This document shows positions 34,601 through 47,374 of a DNA stretch of 64,000 nt, one piece after another. The notes under the pieces are model-generated. The model saw only the letters and a list, made by a program, of their open reading frames with translations, did not search any database and was not told the DNA's origin. The DNA comes from Panopea generosa (Eukaryota > Mollusca > Bivalvia > Adapedonta > Hiatellidae), in the NCBI GenBank assembly GCA_029582155.1, contig CM055911.1, positions 23,122,014 to 23,186,013 on the forward strand, given 5' to 3'. Position numbers and translations under genes: made by a program. The first letter of the stretch is position 1. Each line of letters opens with the position of its first letter.

Positions 34601-37600
34601 ATTTCCATAAACAATTAACCAACCTTGACTCCTCTTTGCCAAGTTATCGGTGGCCCAACATCACAGTTACACAGGAGATATGCTTCACTGGCTGATCTGT
34701 TGCCCGATGGACAAATACTGGATTGTGGGTGTGTTCTCTGGTGTTTGTCAGCAATATCCAGCACAGAGCCAAACTTCTGACATGTTTTTAAGACTAAAAC
34801 AAAATTCGATATCAACAATATTATAATATGTTATTTGTTCTATAAACTTGTATAGGCCCAGTTACAGATCCAAAGATTTTTATATTGACTGTCGGTTGTG
34901 GGCAATTATGACAGCCCAAGGACCATTAACTTGGCCAATGAAAATCAATTTATGATAATTTTATTAAATTGTAACTGGAAATAGTTACAATTGGCCAAGT
35001 ACAAACAAACGGCAGACGGAGGCAGTTTGGTTCATATTGGCCTCATCTTTAAAGTTTCCCCTAATATCTCACTATGGTTCATATTGTCCTGGTTTGGTTC
35101 ATATTGTCCCAGTTTGGTTCATATTGTCCCTGGTTTGGATCATACTGCCACATTTTGTGTCACTGCTGATTCAAGCGAGAAATTATCAGTTACTTGCAGA
35201 GACAGGTGTGTTCGAGTACTATTTACTTTCCAGGATCCCAGAAAAGAGCGGTTAGGTTAACTGATCGTCTTTTAGCTCTCTATAAAACATACGCTTTATT
35301 CAAACAGACAAACTCCCTAGAAACATCAACCAATAGACATTTGTGGAGACTGGCACTCCGAGATCTATGACAAAGTCTTATATATACTAGTTTCGTTTCT
35401 GCGTTTAGACACATCAGTAACTGTAAGCTGTCCCACTTTAGAGTTTGTATTTATAGCCTTTGGTAGTAAAATTGTGGATCTGCTAATAATTGGTCAGTTT
35501 GAATCATAAATATTGCATATAGCTATCATAAAATAAAAAAAGGTGTCAAAATCTCTCAACTTATTTGTGGAGTGCATGGTCCAGTGGTAGAGCATAGAAT
35601 CCAGGATCTGCAGGTCGAGGGTTTGATCCTCTACCATGGCTATGTGTGGTGTCTTTGAGCAAGACTTTTTTTCCGTATATACTTAGTACGGATTCTTCTC
35701 AGGAATTTGTATCTCTTGTAATAACTTGTTTCACAATCGAAGTAAAATAAATAAGTTTATACTAAAATCTCTTACCAACAGGTTGTGTTGTAGTAGGCAT
35801 CCTGGTAGTGGGTGCATTTGTTTGGGTTACAACTTGTGTTATAGGTCGCTGGGTGGGTGTCTCTGTGCTTGGACTCTGTGTTGGTGCAATTGTTGTTGGA
35901 CTTGGTGATGGCGCAATTGTTGTTGGGCGTGGTGTTGGCACGTGAGTTGTAGGTTGCTTTGTGAATAATGCAGCTATATACGAAAAAGAAAAAAAAAAGG
36001 AATTTTTAACGACGTTTTCCATTTTATTTCAAATTATTGTAAATGATTCAGGTTGGGATGTATATTAATATTCATGGGTACAGTATGTTTCTTAACTGAA
36101 ATGACAAGGTAAACTGACAAGCAAATTAATTAAGTTGCAGTAATCCTTAATTATTTAACCATTTCTCCTAAATAAATCTTGTATACTACCTGTGATGACA
36201 TTTGCCAAAAAATGACAAATTTATAAGTCTTAATCATCTTTGATGCTTGCTTTTCCAGAAAAACAAATGTTGACAATTTCTCCTTTGAAAAAAATTGTAA
36301 AAAGAATCTGATAAAGTTTCTGATTGTTCGATTTAAACAATCAGACTACTTTGGTGATTTCCATAACATTTCAGTCTATATCATTTAACTATTTATTTTC
36401 ATGTTACAAGTATCCCAGACAAGATAGATCAACATTTTATTTAAATATTAACCATTATGGAGATGTGTTTGTTTCAGCCAATCAAAGGTTACTTCCTTAT
36501 TAAAAGTGTTTTTCTGCACAAAATGTCAAAAACACAATAATGTTTTTTTAGAAAAGCAAGCTTCAAAAATTATCAAGACTCAAAAATATGAAATATTTTA
36601 CTATGTGACTGGCACTTAGTTTTGTCTTAGGAAGACTCCATCAGAAATATTAAATGAAAGGTTGTCAAAAGCGACAATGAATAAAATCTTATGCTAATAT
36701 AAAAAAAAGTGAAATGTTAAAGATATGAAATATAATATTGATTGAAAATAGTTGCTATAGTTACCATTACTACAAGTGCACTGACTCCCCGCACTTCCTT
36801 TAAATGAATCTGAAAAGTTGCACAAATAATGTGACTACCGGTATGTGATGTGGTTGTATTCTTTAACAAATTGGCTGTTTATATGTTTGAGTCTCTCTTG
36901 GAACCTGATATCTCCCGAATCAGGTCTATTAACCCCCCAATGAAAAAGCAGGGAACTCTATTCCTGTCCCACAATTCATAGCAATTGAATGCTAACTAAA
37001 CTGTGATGTCATTCAAAAACTTTCAGTTGAAGCAACTGACAATTCAACGTGCTCAATCCTTACTATTTAACGGACCAATCAGGAGAGCTGGGTCTATTCT
37101 ACAGACAAATGTTTGAGATAAGATTTATAGATCTGAAATATGGGTATTCATTCTATCAACATATAAGATAAAATACTTGAAGTAAATATCTTTTAAAAGA
37201 ACAGATTTTCAATGCCGTTACATTTACTATTTTTTCCAGATACACACCATCGATTAAAATAAAAAAACAACAAAAAAAACACAAAAAAAAAACATGTAAT
37301 TATTCTTATAAACAATAGTTACCTCCCAAGTGTTGTACAATTTCAGCAAAAGGGTCAACCCCTAACTGAGCATGTATTCCTCTCAAATGGACCCATACTG
37401 AAAATATGTTAGAATCAGTGTAAATAGCTGTTCCTATGTCTAAACCCTTTACTCCATATATATTCGTTTTCCCACACCAATCACAGAAGGCTTTTGAAAA
37501 CAGTGCAGGAAGAGTTCAGATTGCTCGTAACGAGCAATCGGAACACTTCCTGCACTGTTTTCCACTCTGTCAGTTAATATAAACATAATTTACCAAATAA

Positions 37601-39795
37601 TTCAAAAGCCTTCTATATTACAGATGTCCAAAGGCATCTATATTAGAGGTGTCCAAAGGTGTCTATATTAGTGGTGTCCAAAGGCGTCTATATTAGAGGT
37701 GTCCAAAGGCGTCTATATGAAGTAAAGGGTTAAGTTCTCACTGCACAGTTGTGCCCCTTTTTAATGACAATAACAGGAACTGTGATGTTTCGCTGCAGAT
37801 AGGTAGAGCAAAGGTTCAGGCATATCATACACTGCAGTAAGACATCACTGGTGTTAACCCTTTACTTCACTCAGACGCCTTTGGACACCTAATATAGAAG
37901 GCTTTTGAATTATTGGGTGAATTATGTTTATATTAACTGACAGAGTGGAAAACAGTGCAGGAAGTGTCCAGATTGCTCGTTACGAGCAATCTGAATTCTT
38001 CCTGCACTGTTTTCAAAGGCCTTCTGTGATTGGTGTGGGAAAACGCGTATCTATGGGATAAAGGGTTAAAACAAGTGACTTATTGGATTTAACACATGGA
38101 TTTGATGACTTCTTTTTTTTTTAAAAATAGAGATGTTCTGCACTTACAAGCTGGCCAACCAATTTCTATGAGCAGATACATTTCTGCTATGGAAAAAATA
38201 CTTTAAAAATTATTCTATGTTAAATATCCTTGTTTTACTGTGGAAATCATGGGCCTTATTTTATATAGAACATACAACAAAATTCAACTGTGTAGTGAGA
38301 CTTGAACGAGTTTCTTTTTTTTATATTCATTACCAGTGATAGTATTAAGCAAAAATCTAACACACAGGAGTTTCATTCTTTCCTTGAGTATTTTTTCTTC
38401 CTTCCAAGCAGTGACAGATTTGTTGTTTAATTGTTGCTTTATCACTGTCTAACAAACATTTCTACACTTACCTGAGACTAGCCGCTAAGCTCAGTTCAGT
38501 TCAAAAGTTTTATATGCGAATGTTTGCCAGTTACTCGCAGAAAAATGGTGGTTCTACTCCGATTTATTCTAAGATCTTCTTCCATAAATAAAACTTGATT
38601 TGCCATAGAAAACCTTTCATTGGAGGGTCGTGGGTTGGATCCTTCACCACGAATACGTGTGGTGTCCTTGAAAAAGACACTTTTCCACATATGCTTAGAA
38701 CTGGTTCTAACTAGGAAGACATCGAGCATGATTTGCCTAAGTTGTAAGAACTTGCTTTCATGTGTTGAAAATGGAGTTGAACTCCATTAAAAAATACTAC
38801 CTGACTTACAAAAGTCCTTGTTTATATATGCATTTCTCCATCTCGATATTGAAGATTTAACACTTATTTAATATCACATGTACAAATTATATACATGTAT
38901 GTAATACAGTTTCCAATACAAACAATATATGTCTAAAGTGAATTACAAGAGACGATATACAATTAATGCATGTGTTTAGTAAGCATGGATACAACCGTAC
39001 TGTGTTCATGTGTTTGGCAAGGTGATCGCTGATGCTCCTGCTTAAAAAGTTCCTGGTAAAAATAGGTCAGGAAATCTGAAATATTCAAATTTAGGCAATC
39101 ATTTCATCAGCTCTATACACAAGCAGATCCAGCACCGACTAGTTTGTCCTCTAGAGTTAACCCCCTAGAAGTTGGCGGATCTACTCTTAAAAAAAACATC
39201 CCTTGCCCAGCTCGCCCTAAACTACCCATATTTTATTAAAATTCACTTTTTTTTACTGAAAAAACATGTGTGCCCGTTCAGATTTTGTGTTGCGAGTATG
39301 CCCCCACTAAACTGAATCTGGATCCATCCCTGATGATATATTGAACTAAAAATCTGCTTCAATTCCTTAATATTACCAAATATTGTATATATATTATATC
39401 CTGTAACTTCATACTCATTTTCTAAAATCATCAATGTCCCATACCTCCCCAATTTTACACATATTAAAAATTTCTGGCCCGGCTAGCTCAGTAAATATCC
39501 TGTCTAACTGTCAATCATGAAGTTGTGAGTTTGAATCCTCACTAAGGAACAGTGTTTGTGATGATTGGTCATGAACTTTGTTCTGCGGCAATGAATATCC
39601 CACCTTTGATTATGTGAAGAAGTAGTCAATGAGGTAGCATGTTTCTAATACTAGTTAACCGCTAAGCAGATCCTCGGGATTATTATCATTATTAGCCTCT
39701 TTAAAAGTGTATTAAACTTACAACTACTGAAATAGAACACTGATGCAAAAGTGTTTGGTACCAATAGCGGATCCAGCAGGTTGTAAGGAGGAAGG

Positions 39796-39828
<33 letters not shown>

Positions 39829-42800
39829 GGGCCCTGGACAGTACAGTACCATGGAAACGAACCATTTTAACAAGTTTAACTAGAGTCTACAAACTGTCTA
39901 CATACATTTTACGTGTTAATGTTACTATATAAGATACAATTGTCAATGTGACGAATTTTCAGAGTTATGCAAAGTAGTCTCCCTTCCTATGATCGACGCC
40001 ATTTGTTTTGTTTGTTGTTGTTTTTTTTCAAAATATACATAACAGTTTGTTTGTCGACACCAAATGGGGTCAGCACGTATTTTTAGCTATATATAGTGTA
40101 AATATAGACTATATTTACACTATATATAGCTAAAAATACGTGCTGACCCCCTTTGGTCGACACCGCATATGTAATTGCCGCATATGTAATTGACTAATTA
40201 CAACAGAGAAAAACAACAGTCATTAAGGTAAGTTGACATCGCATAATTAACTAATATCAAATAAGTGTTGACACCACGTTCTAACCCAACTTACTTGTTT
40301 TTTTCTAACAATATAGTGTTAGTCAACAAATATAAGGCGTCAATTATAGTAAGGGAGGTAACTGCATAACTTCGTAAATTCGTCACATCGATTTAAATGA
40401 ACTATCGTTTTTACTTCACCGAGTGACATTGCAGCAGAATGGTCAGGATTTGTGGCGCTTGTAAATAAATCATAAGCATGCTCATGTCCGTGTTCACGAG
40501 GGGAATATTTAAATTAAAAAAAAAAATATACAAAAGCCATACTTACATCTGCAATTTGTGTCATAATAACAACTCGTATAGTGGTCATGGTTCCCTGGAA
40601 TTAAAAGAATATGTATATGTGTGCATACACGTGATTACAAGGGACATTCAATAAATTTTGTCACCAGAGATATAAATTTACTGACATTACGTATATTGTT
40701 TAGTTTTCTATCATAAGCCTTCACACTATTTCCTTTAACAGAGAAGGCACGTTTGCAATTGAGCTATCTCTGAAGTAAATACTGTAGAGTAGAAGACATA
40801 TTGTTATGACAATGAAAGATTAAACTGAAAGCCCCTGGTATCTACAAAATAAGGAGAGCGGGAGCTGGTTCCATTGCACAGTCTACAGGAAAATTTCATT
40901 ACCGATATAATGCTATAATGCTAACGTTTCTCAGAGAGCATTTCTTTTATTTAAAAAAAAAACAGCACATGGACTACGATTGGTGAATAAGGTGGATGGT
41001 CAAGCTGTATTACTTTGTCTTGCTTAAAAAAAGAATAAACACATTTCTTTTATGCGATGAGGTAGGCCTACATAATAACTAAGGATGTCAACGAATATTC
41101 GGATATTCGAATATTCGGTCATACGTCCGAATATTCGAATGTCATATTGATATTCGAATATTCGCAGCAAAAAAAATATTAAAAAAATATAGTAAATTCA
41201 AGTTGTTTTCTTTTTTTATTTTCAATTTCAATATTTTTGCCACAAATGGTTTCGAAAGGTGTTATATCAACCAGGTTAAGACACGGTAATTATTGATTTC
41301 CTCCAAAGACGGGTGTCAGTTGGACGTTGTCAAGGTGATAAGGAGTCCTGATCGGTAATCCTTTAATTGTTTGCCTTAGGCAATTTTAATTATCGATCTG
41401 CCTTTACGGTCCGTTGTAAATCACCCTGTTTTGAAAAGGTGAGAGCAAGTTTGTTTATTTACCAATCTTATACCTAATTGAAGAGCACACTTCTTTGATT
41501 TGAAGGCCGTTTATGTACTTGTGAATAATGAATGCGCTAAGTAGTAGAGAGCATTTTTTTATTTAAAAAAAAACAGCCCATGGACTACGGTTGGTGAATA
41601 AGGTGGTATGGTCAAGTTGTATTACTTTGTCTTGCTTAAAAAAAGAATAAACACATTTCTTTTATGCGATGAGGTAGGCCTACATCATAATTTATAAGGT
41701 TGGATACCATTCAAAATTGCAGTTAGAAGCTTTTTCGTGTAATTGTTTTTTAACTTCATTAAAACCCAGCTGTTATGGTGTCACCTTCCTAATGAGGTTT
41801 CTGAACTACAGGCACACTAGAATTAAAGAAAATGTGAAGCGCGTGGTCTAGTGTTAGTGTATCGAACCTAGGATCTGAGGGTCGTTGGCTAGATCCACCT
41901 GCACGGCTATGTGCGGTATCCTTGAGCAAGGTAGCTTGTTCATATACGCTTTTGATATCGACATATGCTTACCTCCAACACTGTTTATAGTTGGTTTCTC
42001 GAAGTCACCACTACAGGAACACCCTACATTCTTGTTATTGGGACTATCTGTATTAGATGAACAATGTAGCAATGTTAAGACAATACAGATAGTCTTCCTT
42101 ATTAATAAAGCATGGGCGTAAACACGGAAACGGTTTGGTGCGGCATAGCCGCAGCAATACTTGATATGGATGCGGCATGCCTCACCATTAGTTTCAAAAT
42201 CTTTCTACATTTTTTAGCTAATTTTTACTTTTATTTTGTATGCCGCATTAATAATTTTCCATCGTTTTTCATGTTTTATAATATCTTAAATTCGGACGAT
42301 GGTGACATTTATCATTCCTTTAGGACTGCCACCACTGGTGCTGCTGTTTCAAAGCCTACAAAATTACAAGTTTTGTAAAATATTTAGCTGCAAAAATATC
42401 AAAATTGTGTTTGCGCCCCTGTCAAGTGCTTTTTAAATACCAGTACCAAGGATTGCAAACACACACTTTCACTGACGGATTATTTCCTTCCATAAAAAAT
42501 TGAAAATAGACCGATGTTCTGGTCTGCGTCTCACAAAATCGCCGTAAGTCAATTTGACAATTACATCTTGTTTGTTTAAATTTTGATCGACATTTGAAAT
42601 TATTAAATTTCCAGAAAATATATCATTTTCTGCATGGTTCTAGCAATTTTGGATTCATTTTGATGAATATTAAAAATACTATGAATAAGTGTTGGTTTAC
42701 GTTTGCGATGATTTTTGTCGTAAGTTCTTTTATGAAATGCACCCCTGAGCTCAGCAAAATCTCACTTCTCAGCAATGAAGCTTGGTTTATGAAGTTCTGT

Positions 42801-45800
42801 GTTCGGTATAGTACCTATAGTCCGTGTACGTTGTTTGTACTATACCACAGGCTACTCGAAATAATCTATCATACAGATTTACCTATGATATACCTGATCA
42901 AACTCTATTCTAAGGGAATATAGAATTCAACATATTTTGAACATAGAACTTCAGGTTCCTGTGATTATTTCCTTCACGAAATAGACCCCAAGTATTAAAA
43001 ATCGACCGAAATTTCTGCCAGAAATGCAACCCGAAAATTTCAGTCTGCAAAATTCACTTCCAAGCAACGTAACCTGGAGTATTTCCTTTCCAAAACAGGA
43101 CCCCTAATTATTGAAATAGACCGACATACTGAGCACTATAAAACTCGCTTATCATCAATGCAAGCTGGATTATTTTCTTTCCTAAACGGACCCCTAATTA
43201 TTGAAATAGACCGACATACTGAGCACTATAAAACTCGCTTATCATCAATGCAAGCTGGATTATTTTCTTTCCTAAACGGACCCCTAATTATTGCAATAGA
43301 CCGACATTTTGAGCACTATAAAACTCACTTCTTATCAGTGCAACCTTCCGTGCAAGTCCCCAAATATTGAAAATATACCTGAAATTCCGAGCCTGCAAAA
43401 CTCGTTTCTCAGATATGAATGCGACCTGGATTATTTCCCTAGACCAAACTTTCTGTCAGAAATGCAACCCGGGTTCCAATCCCCACCACCTGTTTACGGT
43501 TCGACTGTCTCTATAAAAAGACCAATGTAAGGTGTTTTTAAAATAACATGCGCTGTAGTGGTAGTTTTTTATGTTTCCCCATTAGTTTTCCGGTTTATTT
43601 CAACATCACGATCGCATTCATCGGCGCTATCGGGTCGGCAGTGTTTTGCACAAGTATACAGTGTTTGTTAATTGATGATTTACCCCCACCCCAATCTCCC
43701 TCCATCATATAAATGAAATGAGTTTGCCAAATGTTAACGCCCCCGTATCCGCCCCTACACCTCTCCCCTCGCCCACACGCATGGAATATTGACTCCGGCG
43801 CTGATTTATTTAAATCATTTGCTTTATTTCTAGCCGATGTTTCCCATAACTAAAGTTTATTTTTGCTAAACTACACGACTCATTGTTTACCATATTTCAT
43901 TTATTTCCGACAGTTTCTCCAAACTGGGTCTGTTATTTATACTGTAACTTTTAGGTTTGTACCACGTCTATGGAGTTAGTTATCTTTACTGAAGTTCACT
44001 AATACATTGCCTCAATTTCAACAAACCATATATGGAGTAATGTCTTAATATGTATGTCAACATGTTAACTTGTCTGATAACATTATGACACTGTCCCATG
44101 AAAATCAGTTGTCCATATACATATGGATCGCCGAAGAAATACACTTTTCTTCGAACATTGGCACCGTTTTATTACGGAATGCCAAATCTACGGTACAAAC
44201 ACTAGATGATTTCACCTGTCTTCAAATATTTGCATTTCTATATTACAGAATGCCAAATATATGAGAACTTGATAATTTCACCCCTCACTGCTATTTAGCG
44301 GGGTGCAAATTTGCGGACATTAGATAATTTCACCTCTCACTGCTATATTACAAATCTACGGACATTTGTTAATTTCACTTCTTACTACTATATAACGGTA
44401 CATCAAATCTACGGACATTTGATAATTTCACCCCTCACTGCTTTATTACGGAGCGTCAAATCTACGGACATTTGATAATTTCACCCTCATTGCTAGATTA
44501 CGGACCGTCAAATCTACGGACATTTGATAATTTCACCCCTCACTGCTAGAAATCGGACCGTCAAATCTACGGATATTTGTTAATTTCACATCTCTATGCT
44601 TTATTACGGAACATCAAATCTACGGACATTTGATAATTTCACCCTCATTGCTATATTACGGACCGTCAAATCTACGGACATTTGTTAATTTCACCTCTCA
44701 GTGCTAGATTACGGACCATCAAATCTATTGACATTTGTTAATTTCACCCCTCACTGCTATATTACGGACCGTCAAATCTACGGGCACTTGATAATTTCAC
44801 CCCTCACTGCTATATTACGGACCGTCAAATCTACGGACATTTGATAATTTCACCTCTCACTGCTATATTACGGACCGTCAAATCTACGGACATTTGATAA
44901 TTTCACCCCTCACTGCTATATTACGGACCGTCAAATCTACTCAAATCTATGACTAAATATGCATTTGCCTTTTTTATATGTACGAGCTACGGACCCAGAT
45001 CGTGCATGCGACACGTCGTCATGTCATGGTGGTCATCTGTGTTAACCTTATCTCTCAATGAATGACAAAGTTACAGACCGGACACGAATACCCACTTTTT
45101 ATAAACATATAGTAAAAATATTGTTTATAAAGCCTTTTCATGTTCGACCTCAAAGTATGACCTTAACTTTCGAATTATTGACCTTGGTCATGCGCGCGAC
45201 ATGTCGTCTTGTCAAGGTGATCATGTGTGCCAGGTTATTCTAAAATCCCTACATGTGTGACAAAGAGGACCGGACACGAAAAATCGGACGAACGGACGGA
45301 CAGTCAGTTTCTCCATGCCACAAAAGAATAAGACCGGCCAACATATCCCCACATAGCCATGATGGCGCTGACGACAAAACATAAAACACTTACCTGACAA
45401 CGTCTTGACAACATCTTTTAAACAATCTACACTTGTAGCTCTCAGTTCCTCCAGATATTTCCAGACTGTAAAATAACACCAACATATAGTTATTAATTAT
45501 GGACGTATCTCACTTCATGTTATGTTTCATATGTAACACAAACAACGTTCTAATAACATCAGTTTTAACGCTGAATTGTGATTGGGCGACCGTGGGCCGG
45601 TTAGCAGAGAAGCAATGTATTTCATTTATTTCTATTTATATTGAATATAAGCATATTTTAAAACCGAAAAGAACATCTATGTAGTACTATTATCATAAGA
45701 GGAGCATTCAATAAATTATGTCACTAGCGCTGTAGATAAACAGTTCTTAGGCTTAGTGCTTGTGTGTTTTTTTCTGTCATAATCATTCAAAATATATTCC

Positions 45801-47329
45801 TTTAACAGGAAATCACTAAGGTAGTCGAGCTCGGGATGCTGTGTGAGTGAAGTAGTCCCCCCACCCACCCCTTTGTTTACTAAGTTGCACTACTTCGGTG
45901 TCCCATTGGGACCATCGCGGCATATTTATTAAATTAAGAAAATTCAAAACAACGAAATTACGATGGTAAAACGTCTTTTCACCAATTCAGTTTCGTTGTT
46001 TCGCCTTTCCCCCATCGTATGTTTCGTTGTTTCGAATTTCACTATTGTATTGTCGTTGTTTCGACTTTACTTTAAACAATAGATATACCGCGATGTCCCC
46101 AATTGGACACCGTATATTACATTTTTGGCAATATAACTTTTCACAGAGAGCATTTTCTTTAAGTTAAGAAATTAGGAAACAAGACCCAGGTCTTAGATCG
46201 GGACTGTAAGGTGGGTAGTCAAGTTGTGCCACTATCCCTTACTTAAAAAGGACTGGCAAAGTTTGTTTGTGTCTGTGGGATAAGGCATTGTCCTGAATGA
46301 GCTGGAAGCCATTCAAAGTTTTACTGTTTTTATTGTTTGACAAAATATGAAATCAGAGGCGTAGCTTGACTGAAAACAATGTGTAGGCACAATGTTTAGG
46401 TACAGTTGCAGGGGGTTGGGGTCCGGGGGAACGCTCCCATTTTTTCCCCAGCCAGACTGTCTTAGGTGCGTTTTTGACGTATATTTCTTATGTTTTAAGG
46501 GTCTAGTTACCCTTAATATCAACATTGAATTCATTATTTTATAACCAAACAAACTGATGATAAATGTAATGTTTAAGGTTTGTTTACTTTAATAATGTGT
46601 ATTTTCCTCCTTTGTGTCGTATCTGAGTCAGAGGCTCCCTAGAATTGAAGGAAGTGAGAGTAAGGACATATGTTTGTATTTTTAAAACGCATTTTTAGCA
46701 TTAACATTGCTTGATACGGTATTAACCATTGCTTGTTATACTGTCTCCGTGCGTCGCTGGTGTTTGAAAAAAAAACTATACACACTCAGACTTTTTTCTA
46801 TGACTACAAACTATGATATTTCTTCATGAAATCTCTTGCTCATTTCAAACGTTTGATCTTAATCTGTTCAGATGTCTGTAAAAGGGATTGTGTTGAGTGC
46901 AAACTTTCTTAAACTTTAAAATTTTCTAAATGTAATGAACATTGCCTTCTAAGGTGCACGTGTTATGAAATGACTGAGGCAGTATAACTGCCCATCCACT
47001 TCAACAATTGAAAACCCGTGTGGTTCCGTGTAAGACTAGACTCACTGTCGATCTCTGCAGAAGGGGTAGGAATCCTCCGAATGGGTATCATGTTTATTTT
47101 ATCATTTTTTTGCCATGTTTATTATTGTGGTTAAATCGCCAACCCCTTGTGTGGTTCCAGGGAGCCATATGAGTGATGGCAAGAATAGGATCACTGTGGC
47201 TTATGCATGCCGTAAGAAGCGACACTTTGAGTAATATGATAGAATTTGCTGAAACTCTGCAGTTCTGCAGGTATCAAGGTTCTATGCTCATTCTGCATAT
47301 TCATTTGTTGTAATTTTATTAATCCGTCC

Positions 47330-47374
<45 letters not shown>

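Noticed and set aside
35037..35260. Plus-strand open frames near 35.1 kb
   Set aside because: They arise from a short 'tttggttcatattgtccc' tandem repeat joined to an S3 SINE.
42594..42923. 109-residue plus-strand open frame
   Set aside because: It falls within the degenerate 90-bp repeat region; composition is low-information and there are no motifs.
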